Source of the DNA: Nocardia jinanensis
GTDB lineage: Bacteria; Actinomycetota; Actinomycetes; Mycobacteriales; Mycobacteriaceae
Length of the DNA stretch: 64,000 nt
Assembly: GCF_014645735.1 (NCBI RefSeq)
Contig: NZ_BMMH01000002.1
Location: forward strand, 849,635-913,634
Reading direction: 5' to 3'
Shown: in pieces, positions 45,460 to 53,972 of the stretch
Layout: the number at the start of each line of letters is the position of its first letter
Position numbering within the stretch: position 1 is the stretch's first letter
Translations under genes and position numbers: made by a program
Notes under the pieces: generated by a model
Databases searched by the model: none
Told to the model about the DNA's origin: nothing
Seen by the model: the letters and a program-made list of their open reading frames with translations, nothing else

Positions 45460-45477
45460 ACTCCGGTCGACCGGACC

Positions 45478-45760
45478 TCAGTCGGCGAGGTAGCGCAGCA
45501 TCACCACGCTGTCGAAGTGCCTCGTCTCGGCCAATCGGAGCTGGATGCGCTTGTCCAGTGATGGGAACAACGGTGTGCCGCCGCCGAGCACCACGGGCGA
45601 GAGGAACAGCTGGTACTCGTCGATGAGCCCGGATGGCATCAGCGAGGCCGCGAGGCTCGCGCCACCGACCTCCATGACGCCATCGCCTCCGGCCTTGAGC
45701 CTGCGGACCTCCTCGACCGCGTTCTCGCTGACCGGGGTGCTGTTCCAGTGCCATATCCGC
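45478..45760 (-). pseudogene. RibD/DHFR-like reductase, C-terminal fragment
   Basis: The C-terminal half of a RibD_C/DHFR-type reductase is intact (NAVEEVRRLKAGGDGVMEVG, GGASLAASLMPSGLIDEYQL and VVLGGGTPLFPSLDKRIQL) up to its stop at 45478. Upstream of about 45760 the sequence continues in another frame (PADMALEQHPGQ) and no N-terminal NADPH-binding half is found. About 95 of roughly 190 residues remain. Confidence 0.72.
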
Positions 45761-45927
45761 CGGCTTCTCGGCGCTCGCACCGGCCGGCGACTCCAGGTCC
45801 GGCAGCCGGGTACTGCGGATTCCGGCGAGGTCGTCGGGATGGGTGAACGAATCGTCACCCTGCTCCCCATTGCGGCAATACCTCGCGCCCGGCCGGATTC
45901 GGCGGTCAGAGCTGTTGATGGCGATGG

Positions 45928-46674
45928 TCACGTCCGCGCCGCGTCACGCACTTCGAGATCGGGGTCGGTGAAAAGGCGTTCCAGGAGTCGACGAGCCTCG
46001 CCCCCGCGGTATCTGTGCAGCGCCGAGGCGAGCGCGTATCGAACGTCCGGGTTGGGATGGTCGACAAGGTGGGCGATATCGGTGACATCGCCGCGGCTCT
46101 TACTGCCCAAGCCGTACAGTGCGTCGATCAGATCGTCGTCATTGTCCGCTTCGCGCAGTTGCGCCAGCAGTTGAGGTTTCGTGGGCTCCGAAGGGTCTGT
46201 GGTGAACCGGCGACGTAGGTCGGCGGCCTTGAACTCACCACGTCCCAGACAAGCCGGACACGCGCAGGGCCGCTGACCGTGCGCATCGGGGCGATACCGC
46301 CAACCCGTCACCTGCCGCACATGCCGAATCCGATGCAGTTCGGCGGGTGCGATCGAGCGAGGTACCACGATCTCGTACCCGCGCGCGTCCTCCGCGTGAA
46401 GGATGACCGAAACAGCCTCGGCTACCGGCATTTCTGTCTCGGGGGCGCGGTAGTGTCCGACGAGAACCGGTTCGTCGTCCGGGATTCGGAAATCCACCGC
46501 GACGATCAGCCGCTGCCCGCCGCGCCGAAGCTCCCGCAGCCACTGATGCGAGAGCATATAAGACGGCGTCACCGGCATACAGAACACTCCGCGTCGGGGT
46601 CCGCCCGCAGCGATGCCCGCGCGACGGATCCGCCGAGCGTTCTTCTCCGGTGTCAGGTGCACAAGCAGGGCCAC
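45928..46674 (-). CDS. HEAT-repeat protein with ADP-ribosyltransferase-like N-terminus
   Basis: 248 residues from GTG. The first 110 residues (LLVHLTPEKNARRIRRAGIA, RGVFCMPVTPSYMLSHQWLR, then LIVAVDFRIPDDEPVLVGHY) form a module known from many bacteria as part of HEAT-domain proteins. Its HxT...N...I...GI opening resembles the NAD-binding start of DarT/KptA-like ADP-ribosyltransferases; this is my inference. A zinc-knuckle-like CACPACLGRGEF follows, then about three HEAT repeats. Downstream of a zeta-toxin remnant and near a phage-type lipoprotein, it may belong to a defence or toxin context. The frame is open further upstream into the zeta remnant, but homology starts here. Confidence 0.72.
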   Translation of the reverse strand: MALLVHLTPEKNARRIRRAGIAAGGPRRGVFCMPVTPSYMLSHQWLRELRRGGQRLIVAVDFRIPDDEPVLVGHYRAPETEMPVAEAVSVILHAEDARGYEIVVPRSIAPAELHRIRHVRQVTGWRYRPDAHGQRPCACPACLGRGEFKAADLRRRFTTDPSEPTKPQLLAQLREADNDDDLIDALYGLGSKSRGDVTDIAHLVDHPNPDVRYALASALHRYRGGEARRLLERLFTDPDLEVRDAART

Positions 46675-46924
46675 AGGACGGACCCTACTGACTCGCTGTT
46701 GCCCACGCCGAGTGGATCCAGCGGATACTCCAGCGACAGAACCGAACTGCGGAGACCGATCGTGTACTTCTCTCCCGATTCCGCCGGCAACACCAGGGGG
46801 CGCCGTCCACACCATGCAGCAGTTCATGCCTCCTGACGCCGATATCCACACGCAACCTCGGTAGCGCCGCCACGGGCGAGAAGTCGAACGACAGGAACTG
46901 TCAGAGATCGAGGGATGACGCCGA

Positions 46925-47145
46925 AAACGATTGCGATCCTCTGGCGTCGGATACAGATAGTCGTGTGCCGTGAAATCGTTTTCCTGATAAAGGCGTGAAT
47001 ATTCTGGATAGAATTTTTCCAGCTCGTCGGCCTGAATCAATGCCGCGCCACCCATATCGGACGGTCGATCGCGAATACTGTTTACCAGTGTCGATTTTCC
47101 GGCACCGGGCTGTCCGCCGACCACATACAGTACAGGTTTTTCCAC
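46925..47145 (-). pseudogene. Zeta-toxin-family kinase, N-terminal remnant
   Basis: About 73 residues of a zeta-toxin P-loop kinase: VLYVVGGQPGAGKSTLVNS with the Walker A motif, then IQADELEKFYPEYSRLYQEN, the substrate-binding Asp region. After DYLYPTPEDRNRF homology stops, leaving less than half of the protein, and the frame runs on into unrelated sequence. Zeta enzymes phosphorylate UDP-N-acetylglucosamine. No epsilon antitoxin gene is nearby. Confidence 0.72.
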
Positions 47146-47364
47146 CTGTTTCAGGGAGCGGCCCGGCCGGTCGGTAAGGAGCGCCGGCGTTCCCCTTTCG
47201 CTGCTCGGGCATTGTTCGGACTTGGCCGAGGTTCGGACCAGGAGCCGTCGGCGGATCCCGGCATCGCTCGATGCCTCGCGGTGGACAGCCGCTCTTGCCC
47301 TCGACCCCACCAGCCCCCCATCTGCTCCGCCTACGGCCTGCTCCGGGTGGAAACTGGGCGAGTC

Positions 47365-48312
47365 TCAGCCCGATGTGACCGACCGATGTGCCTCGACGAC
47401 TTCGCCGATCCACGGCAGAACCGCGGCGCGGACGTCGACCGTTCGGGGCAGCAGACCGTTGGCGTGCAACAGGTCCGCGGAACGCTGCTGTTCGTCGAGA
47501 AATTCATCGGTGACCGGGTTGACCCCGAAAGGTCGTCCACGCAACGCGGCTTCCCAGCGATCGAGATCCGCGGTGCCGCCGCGCCGCCGCGCGTCGTCGA
47601 CGAAGAAACGCGCTGCTGCGCGCGGGTCGGCGACGATCCACGCGTCCGATTCCTGCAGGGCGGTGATGATCGCTTCGAGTTCCCGGCGGTGATTCTCGGC
47701 GAACTCGCGCCGGACGAACCACAGCGACGGGTGGCTGAAGAGACCGTCGGTGTCGACGAGCGTGTGTACCTGCGCGGTGGCCTCGACCTCCGCCAACGCA
47801 GGGTAGGCGCCGACCCAGGCATCGATATCGCCACGCAGCAGGGCGGCACCACCCTTGTTCACGTCGATATCGACCGGGACGATATCGGACCAGCGCTGCC
47901 CCTCACGGTCGAGAGCGAGCAGGGCCAGCGTGGTCTGCCATGAACCGTGCGCGATCCCGACCCGCTTGCCGCGCAGATCAGCGACGGTACGGATACCGGA
48001 GTTGGCGAGGCTCACCAACCGCCCGTTCTCGATACGAGGGCCGGAGATCCCGACATACACCAGGTCGCGTTCCTGCCCCAGGCCGGTGATCGGCGGGGTG
48101 AACCCGGTGCCGATGAAATCGTATCCACCTTCCTCGAACAACCAGTCCGAGTGCAGCGTCGGCAGCCCCGTGCGGGGATCGGCCCGAGGCGGGGCCGGTA
48201 GCTCGCGCAGATCCACCCATTCGACGTCGGGAAGGTGGCGTTCGAGCAGGCCGTTGTGGCGCAGCACGAACAAGGAGTTGTTGTTCGGGAAGTAGCCGAT
48301 ACGAATAGTCAT
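47365..48312 (-). CDS. Leaderless SsuA-like binding-protein homologue
   Basis: 315 residues with the periplasmic-binding fold of SsuA (IRIGYFPNNNSLFVLRHNGL, GKRVGIAHGSWQTTLALLAL) but no signal peptide or lipobox, so it should act in the cytoplasm. In this respect it resembles the DszB-like protein in the same operon. It may be an enzyme or chaperone for the sulfur compound rather than a transport receptor. Last gene of the eight-gene organosulfur operon, 25 bases after the aldolase gene. Confidence 0.82.
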   Translation of the reverse strand: MTIRIGYFPNNNSLFVLRHNGLLERHLPDVEWVDLRELPAPPRADPRTGLPTLHSDWLFEEGGYDFIGTGFTPPITGLGQERDLVYVGISGPRIENGRLVSLANSGIRTVADLRGKRVGIAHGSWQTTLALLALDREGQRWSDIVPVDIDVNKGGAALLRGDIDAWVGAYPALAEVEATAQVHTLVDTDGLFSHPSLWFVRREFAENHRRELEAIITALQESDAWIVADPRAAARFFVDDARRRGGTADLDRWEAALRGRPFGVNPVTDEFLDEQQRSADLLHANGLLPRTVDVRAAVLPWIGEVVEAHRSVTSG

Positions 48313-48337
48313 GGGAGAGCTCCTTTTCGGCTATATG

Positions 48338-49045
48338 TCAGACGAGACCGCGGCGGCGGGCCTCGTCGAGCAATCCACTGCGACCCCACTGCGCCACGAG
48401 GTTCGTCGGGTCGAAGTCGACAGAGCCGCCGACGAGTTCACCGAGTGCCTGGTACTGGGCGCCTTCTTCGAGCAGGACCACGAATTTGGCGAGGTCGAGC
48501 AGGCCCGACCGGCCGATCACGTTGACGCCGCCGTTGGCCTCGAAGATCGCGACGAGATCCGGGTCGTCGACGAGGCGGTCGAGGATGAAATCGCCGGGTG
48601 CCCGGCTGCGGTCGATATGTGCGGGGATGTCACGTGAGAGGGTCAGGCGCTGCGAGGCCGCGTACGTGATGCGCAGTGTGCGGTGGGTCTGTGCCCACCC
48701 GCCCAGCCACGGCGTATGTACGTGCACGATCGAGGTGATCTCGGGATGCTTGCGGAACACCTCGGCGTAACCGGTGACGAATCCGGCCGGACCGTCGCCG
48801 GCCAGTACCTCTCCGTCGAATGTCGCGAGGATCGGCTTCGCGTTCCGGTCCTGCGCCCACGGGCCCGGCTCGTTGAGAGCGAGGGCCAGTTCTTCCCCGG
48901 GGACCCGCTCGACGAAGTTCACGGTGCCGTTGGCAGAAACGGTGCCGGTCTCGCGGAACACGCGGAACGCAGTATCGGCTGCGCGGCGAGCGTCGTCGAC
49001 GAAAGCCTCGATCGTGGGGGTGACGCGGGTTTCGGTGCTGGTCAT
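48338..49045 (-). CDS. Class II aldolase/adducin family protein
   Basis: 235 residues. Metal-binding His pair in VHVHTPWLGGWAQTHRTLRI, Glu/Gly region VSANGTVNFVERVPGEEL and the C-terminal helix of the family. Members cleave or form C-C bonds of sugar phosphates and related aldehydes using zinc. In this operon it could process the carbon skeleton left after the C-S bond is cut. 10-base gap to the LLM gene upstream. Confidence 0.85.
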   Translation of the reverse strand: MTSTETRVTPTIEAFVDDARRAADTAFRVFRETGTVSANGTVNFVERVPGEELALALNEPGPWAQDRNAKPILATFDGEVLAGDGPAGFVTGYAEVFRKHPEITSIVHVHTPWLGGWAQTHRTLRITYAASQRLTLSRDIPAHIDRSRAPGDFILDRLVDDPDLVAIFEANGGVNVIGRSGLLDLAKFVVLLEEGAQYQALGELVGGSVDFDPTNLVAQWGRSGLLDEARRRGLV

Positions 49046-49055
49046 GATTGCTCTC

Positions 49056-50213
49056 CTAACGGGTGGAAAGGGTGCGGACCCGGGTGGGAGTGGTGCGCTG
49101 TAGGAGCGGCAGCACTTCTTCGCCCACGCGGTAAGCCTCTTCGAGGTGGGGATTTCCGGCGAGGATGAACGCGTCCACGCCGAGGTCGGTCAATTGGTCG
49201 AGGCGTTCGGCGATCTGCTCGTAGCTGCCCACGAGCCCGAACGCCGGCCCGCCGCGGATGAGGCTGAATCCGCACCACACGTTGGGTTGGACTTCGAGGT
49301 CGCGGAAACCGGTGATGTGCTGCGGCACCCAGCCTTTGATACGGGCCGCGCCGACGGAGTCGCCCTGGGCGGCCCGGTCGGCTGCCGCGCGGTCTACGGA
49401 TGCCCAGCCCTTCTCGATCTCTGCCCACGCGGCCTCTTCGGTATGCCTGGCGACAATGTCGATCCGGACCGCGAACTTCGGTGCGCGGCCCGACTTCGCG
49501 GAATGTGCACGGACGCCGTCGAACTTCACCCGTAGGTCGTCGAACGGTTCGAGCCACGACAAGTAGTAGTCGGAGTGTCTGCCCGCGGCGTCCACCGCAG
49601 CACCGGACGACCCGGAGAAGTACACCTCGGGGAAAGGCTGGCCCGCCAGCAGCGGCGGCAGCGCCGCGCCCGCGGTCTCGAAGAATCGCCCGTCGTAGTC
49701 GAAGGGTGTGCCCTCCCACACTCCGCGCAGAACGTCGAGGAACTCCGAGGTTCGCGCATAGCGGTCGTCGTGCTGCACCTTGTCGCCCCACCACAACTGC
49801 GGCGCTCCACCGCCGCCACTGATGATGTTGTAGACCAGGCGTCCCCCAGTGGCACGTTGCAGACTCGCGGACATCCGGGCGGCCTGTAGCGGGTGCAGGA
49901 AGCCGGGTTGGAACGCCACCATGAAGCGGTAGGTATCGCTTTCCCGGGCGAGCGCGGACGTGGTGGCCCACGGGTCCTCGGTGATCGGGAAGGAGGGCAA
50001 CAGCCCACCGACGAATCCTGCGGACTCCGACGCCTTCACCACCGCGGCCATATGGTCGATGTAGCTGTATCCGTCCAACCTGCCGCCGCGGATCGCGGGC
50101 GCGATATTGCCCGGCCGGTGGCCACCGGCGTGCCCACGGTTGTAGCGCCGTGGGGTGCGCAACGACGCATGGTCTCCCTCCATACCGATGCGCCAATAGA
50201 AGTCCGTGCTCAC
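49056..50213 (-). CDS. SsuD-like FMNH2-dependent monooxygenase
   Basis: 385 residues of the bacterial luciferase-like (LLM) family, closest in pattern to alkanesulfonate monooxygenases (FYWRIGMEGDHASLRTPRRY at the N-terminus, GGRLVYNIISGGGGAPQLWW, GRHSDYYLSWLEPFD). These use FMNH2 and O2 to release sulfite from sulfonates or to oxidise sulfones. It needs a flavin reductase, none of which is in the operon. GTG start overlaps the second LLM gene (GTGA). Confidence 0.9.
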   Translation of the reverse strand: MSTDFYWRIGMEGDHASLRTPRRYNRGHAGGHRPGNIAPAIRGGRLDGYSYIDHMAAVVKASESAGFVGGLLPSFPITEDPWATTSALARESDTYRFMVAFQPGFLHPLQAARMSASLQRATGGRLVYNIISGGGGAPQLWWGDKVQHDDRYARTSEFLDVLRGVWEGTPFDYDGRFFETAGAALPPLLAGQPFPEVYFSGSSGAAVDAAGRHSDYYLSWLEPFDDLRVKFDGVRAHSAKSGRAPKFAVRIDIVARHTEEAAWAEIEKGWASVDRAAADRAAQGDSVGAARIKGWVPQHITGFRDLEVQPNVWCGFSLIRGGPAFGLVGSYEQIAERLDQLTDLGVDAFILAGNPHLEEAYRVGEEVLPLLQRTTPTRVRTLSTR

Positions 50214-51256
50214 GCCTGGTTCTCCTGTCCTACGAGGGTGCGGCCGGCAGGGTCGGCGAGGTGCAGCAGGTGTTCTCCTGCTCGGTGCAATTCCTCGATA
50301 TGCGGGTGCCCGGTCAGTTCGAACAACTCGATGCCGCGCGAACGGTAGTCCGAAAGCGCCTGCGCCACCTGTTCATAACTACCGACCAGGCCGATCGAAC
50401 GGTTGTAGCCGATGCGGTCGAAGCCCGACCAGCGGGAGCCGTCGAGTGCGAGCGCCCGGATCTCGGCATCGTCTGCCTCCGGATGGACCTCGCGCCACTG
50501 GCGCAGTACGCGCGCCCACGCCTCGTCCTCGGTCTCACGGGCGATGACCGGCAAGGCAAGTCCCGCGCGCACGTTGCGCCCGGACCTGCTCGCCGCATCC
50601 CGCAAGGACGCCACCGCATCATCGACACCGTCGATGGTCTCGTCGAACACGTGTACGTCGCCATGCTCGGCCGACAGTTCTATCACCTCGAGCGAATTGC
50701 CGGACAGGTGCACGATGGGAAATGGCAGACCCGACAGGATGCCACGGAATCCGCCGTCGATGACGTCGTAGTATTCGCCGGCGAACTCGAAACCGGTACC
50801 GCCGAACCGTCCGGGCAGCACCTGTTCCTCATTCCACACGCCACGTGCGACGGTGAGGAATTCGGCTGCCCGCCGGTAGCGATCGGCGCCGGTGACCCGG
50901 TCACCGCGAGCCGCGGCGTCGGCGGCACCGGTTTCGACGCGCAACCGCCAGTCGAGCCGGCCGTTCGAGAGTCGTTGCAGGGTTGCCGACACCTTGGCTG
51001 CGTACACAGGTGTCCCGAAGGCGGGATGGAATTCGACGCCGACCCGCAGGTGTCGAGTCTGCCGCAGGGCCGAGCCGGCGACCACCCACGACTCCTCCCC
51101 CTCCGGATCGTACGGGGCGAGGACACCGTCGAGTCCGGACAGTTCGGCGGCGAGGACGACCTGATCGAGGAACTCGAATCCGCCGCGGTGTGCGGAGACG
51201 GAGTCGACATGGCGCCCGTCCCCGCGAGTCGGCAGCTCCCAGCGGAACTCGGTCAC
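50210..51256 (-). CDS. Second LLM flavin monooxygenase
   Basis: 348 residues of the LLM family (GGFEFLDQVVLAAELSGLDG, VATGAADAAARGDRVTGADRY-like cofactor region, SGLPFPIVHLSGNSLEVIEL, GLVGSYEQVAQALSDYRSRG). It differs strongly from the first LLM protein, so the two probably act in sequence. GTG start overlaps the DszB-like gene stop (GTGA). With a desulfinase in the operon, one of the pair may produce a sulfinate. Confidence 0.88.
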   Translation of the reverse strand: MTEFRWELPTRGDGRHVDSVSAHRGGFEFLDQVVLAAELSGLDGVLAPYDPEGEESWVVAGSALRQTRHLRVGVEFHPAFGTPVYAAKVSATLQRLSNGRLDWRLRVETGAADAAARGDRVTGADRYRRAAEFLTVARGVWNEEQVLPGRFGGTGFEFAGEYYDVIDGGFRGILSGLPFPIVHLSGNSLEVIELSAEHGDVHVFDETIDGVDDAVASLRDAASRSGRNVRAGLALPVIARETEDEAWARVLRQWREVHPEADDAEIRALALDGSRWSGFDRIGYNRSIGLVGSYEQVAQALSDYRSRGIELFELTGHPHIEELHRAGEHLLHLADPAGRTLVGQENQA

Positions 51257-52302
51257 GACGACACCTCTCGCTCGGCGGCGAGCCGCGCGCTCGCCTGCTG
51301 CAGCGGCTCCGGGGCGACCCACGATGCGAGATCGAAGTCGGTGGCGAGGAAGCCGTGGGTGTAGAGGAACTGTTTCTGAACGTCGAGCAGTTCGATCCGC
51401 TCGTCGGACAGCGTCGGGTGCAGGCCACGGTGGAATGTGTCGCCGTACGCGGCCTCGACTCCCGCCGCGCCGGAGAAGGTCTCCCGAGCCAGTACGGTGC
51501 GGACCTCGTCGAGGTTGTCTGCTGCCCAGTTCGCGGCCCGCAGCGTCTGTGTGAGGAACCCGACGACCAAATCGGGGCGCGACTCCAGCAGGTCTGCGTG
51601 CACTGTGATCGGGCGCGGGGTTCCATTGTTGACGCGTGAGCGCTTCGACTCGGTGGCATCCAGGTCCACTGCGATACGCAGGCCGTGCTCGCGAGCTACC
51701 TCCTGAGCGCGAGCGCCCTTGACGTAGATCGCATCGACGTCACCGGCAAGCAGCGCCTCCACACCCCAGGTGGTGACTCTCCGGCCGGCAGCGTCCTCGC
51801 CCCGCACCTGCGGATTGCGCTCGACCGCGACCTCGACGGGCCGGACATCCACGAAGGTGAGCCCACCGAGTACGAGCGCGTTCGCGAACCCGTGCAGAGC
51901 CATCGCCCGGGGAAAGCTGCGTGCCCGGTCCTGCGCCCACGCGGGGACCGCGATCCGCAGCCCGGCCAGATCACTCGGTCCGGAAGCGGGCGAATCGGGT
52001 GCCACCAGGATCGCTTGCGCTTCGTCGATCCAGGTCAGGCCGATCAGTCGGGTGGGTGAGCCCTCGGCCCGTGCCGCGAGTGCGGGCACATTGCCGCCCT
52101 CGCGGATCAGGCCCAGTAGCCGATGGTCGAAGTGCCGCGGCGCCAGTTCGGGACCGGCATCCTGCAACACTCCCAGACCGATCCCCGCCTCGGCGGCGGT
52201 CTCGCTCAGCCAGCCGAGACTGTGGGCCAAGCCGCTCGCGGTGGGCACGGGGCAACGCGTGTACCAGAGAGTGTCGAGGACAGTGTGGGTTGCAGCGGTC
52301 AT
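51253..52302 (-). CDS. DszB-like C-S bond desulfinase
   Basis: 349 residues without signal peptide. The fold is that of SsuA-type binding proteins, but the catalytic set of DszB (hydroxybiphenyl-sulfinate desulfinase) is present: Cys17 in DTLWYTRCPVP (DszB Cys27), His57 in APRHFDH (His60) and Arg67 in IREGGNVPAL (Arg70). His-Arg spacing of ten residues is the same. The C-terminus (QKQFLYTHGFLATDFDLASW) also follows DszB. It should split a sulfinate into sulfite and a hydrocarbon. The substrate is probably not dibenzothiophene, since the other dsz genes are absent. Automated tools may call it an ABC binding protein. Confidence 0.85.
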   Translation of the reverse strand: MTAATHTVLDTLWYTRCPVPTASGLAHSLGWLSETAAEAGIGLGVLQDAGPELAPRHFDHRLLGLIREGGNVPALAARAEGSPTRLIGLTWIDEAQAILVAPDSPASGPSDLAGLRIAVPAWAQDRARSFPRAMALHGFANALVLGGLTFVDVRPVEVAVERNPQVRGEDAAGRRVTTWGVEALLAGDVDAIYVKGARAQEVAREHGLRIAVDLDATESKRSRVNNGTPRPITVHADLLESRPDLVVGFLTQTLRAANWAADNLDEVRTVLARETFSGAAGVEAAYGDTFHRGLHPTLSDERIELLDVQKQFLYTHGFLATDFDLASWVAPEPLQQASARLAAEREVSS

Positions 52303-52313
52303 CGCGTGCTCCT

Positions 52314-53111
52314 TCAGGTGGTCGTGGGGGAAGGTGTGCGGCCGACACCCAGCTCGGCCAAGAAATCCGCGCGGTAGCGCAGCGACTCCGGATCGGTGCG
52401 GTCCCGGGGGCGGGCAAGGTCGATATCGGTATCGACGGCGAACCGGCCCTCGTTGAGGATCAGTACCCGGTCGGCCAGCCGGACCGCCTCGTCGACGTCG
52501 TGGGTCACCAGTAGGACCGCCGGCCGGTGCCGCGCGACGAGGTCACCGACCAGATCCTGCATCTGTAGTCGGGTCAGCGCGTCGAGAGCCGCGAACGGCT
52601 CGTCGAGCAGCAGCAGTTCGGGTTCGCGAACCAGTGCCCGGGCCAGCGCCACCCGCTGTGCCTCGCCACCCGACAGAGTCGCCGGCCACTGGCGCGCCTT
52701 ACCTTCGAGGTTGACCTCGGCCAGCGCGCGGGTCGCGCGCTCCTTCGTCTCGGCGGTGCGGCGTTGTCCGATGGTGACGTTGCCGAGCACCCGCTTCGAC
52801 GGGATCAGTCGCGGCTCCTGGTAGACGGTTGTCCGGCGGGACGGTACGAGAATCTTTCCGCCGTCCGGCTTCTCGAGACCGGTCAGCAGCCGCAGCAGGG
52901 TGGTCTTCCCGGTCCCGGACGGCCCGAGGAGGACGACGAACTCGCCACGGCGGATCTCCAGGTCGATCCCGTCGAGAACGGTGTTGTCACCGAACTTCTT
53001 GTGCAGACCGGTGATCGACACCGCAATCGGTTCGCCCGCTCGGCGGGCGGTTGCCGACGCGGGGCTCTGGGTGCGGGTGGATAACGGAGGTAAAGGTGCT
53101 TCAGGGCTCAT
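52314..53111 (-). CDS. ABC importer ATPase, SsuB type
   Basis: 265 residues: a 35-residue N-terminal tail, Walker A GPSGTGKTTLLR, signature LSGGEAQRVAL, Walker B LLLLDEPFAALDAL and VTHDVDEAV. ATG overlaps the permease stop (ATGA). Partner of the permease and lipoprotein in the organosulfur operon. Confidence 0.93.
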   Translation of the reverse strand: MSPEAPLPPLSTRTQSPASATARRAGEPIAVSITGLHKKFGDNTVLDGIDLEIRRGEFVVLLGPSGTGKTTLLRLLTGLEKPDGGKILVPSRRTTVYQEPRLIPSKRVLGNVTIGQRRTAETKERATRALAEVNLEGKARQWPATLSGGEAQRVALARALVREPELLLLDEPFAALDALTRLQMQDLVGDLVARHRPAVLLVTHDVDEAVRLADRVLILNEGRFAVDTDIDLARPRDRTDPESLRYRADFLAELGVGRTPSPTTT

Positions 53112-53971
53112 CGGGCAGCCACTTGCCCGCGCCACGGCATCGCGAACCGTTCGATGATCCGGACCACACCGTCGAAGATCAAGCCCAGCAACGCGTACAG
53201 CACTACGCAGAGCACCATGTAGTCGGTGCGGTTGTACTCCTGTGCGAGGGTCACCAGATATCCGATCCCTTCCCTGGTTCCCACCTGCTCCGCCGCGATC
53301 AGGCCGGTGATCGCGATGGAAAGGCATATCCGCAGCGCCATCAGCACCCCGGGAAGTGCCGAGGGGAGGATCACCTCGAACACCAGTCGCGGGCCTGTCG
53401 ATCCGAAGCTCCGCGCCGCTTCGACCATCTTGCGATCTACGTTGCGGACGCCGAGGTAGGTGTAGGCGTACATGGGCCCGACAGTGGCAAACGCGATCAA
53501 CAGCACCTTGAACGTCTCGTCGATACCGAACCAGGCGATGAAGAGGGGAACCAACGCGAGGAACGGAACTGCTCGGTTGATCTGCATCGTGGAGTCCACG
53601 AGCTCCTCACCGAGGCTGGACAACCCGGAGACGGCACCGAGGATCAGCCCCGTCACGACCCCGAACAACACTCCGAGAGCGGCGCGATTGAACGAGGCGA
53701 TCGAGAAGTCGACGAGCTGTCCGGTCTGGTACAACTCCGAGAAAGCCGTCCACACCTTCGGGGGCCCGGCGAGGATCTCCTCGGGAATCACACCGGCTGC
53801 CGAGCCGATCCACCACACCGCAACGAGCAGGGCGGGCACGAGAAAGCGCAGCGGGATCGACGCCCACCGGGGCCGGCGACGGCCGGCCCGGTATCGCGGC
53901 ACCTCCAGGTCGGGTTCCCCGATGCTCTGATCGGGTGCACCTTTCGCGCGCGGTGGCGTCACGATCGCCAT
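53108..53971 (-). CDS. ABC importer permease, SsuC type
   Basis: 287 residues with six TM helices and an EAA loop (EAARSFGSTGPRLVFEVILP). It starts one base after the stop of the binding-protein gene and overlaps the ATPase gene. Forms the membrane channel of the sulfonate-type importer. Confidence 0.91.
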   Translation of the reverse strand: MAIVTPPRAKGAPDQSIGEPDLEVPRYRAGRRRPRWASIPLRFLVPALLVAVWWIGSAAGVIPEEILAGPPKVWTAFSELYQTGQLVDFSIASFNRAALGVLFGVVTGLILGAVSGLSSLGEELVDSTMQINRAVPFLALVPLFIAWFGIDETFKVLLIAFATVGPMYAYTYLGVRNVDRKMVEAARSFGSTGPRLVFEVILPSALPGVLMALRICLSIAITGLIAAEQVGTREGIGYLVTLAQEYNRTDYMVLCVVLYALLGLIFDGVVRIIERFAMPWRGQVAAR

Positions 53972-53972
53972 C

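Noticed and set aside
45928..47310. One 460-residue gene joining zeta toxin and HEAT protein
   Set aside because: The 250 bases between them encode no homologous sequence, and each part matches a separate family, so it is a chance in-frame junction.
47365..52302. Two ABC-type binding proteins in the organosulfur operon as transport receptors
   Set aside because: Both lack signal peptides, and one has the DszB catalytic residues. The true receptor is the lipoprotein at 53973-55034.
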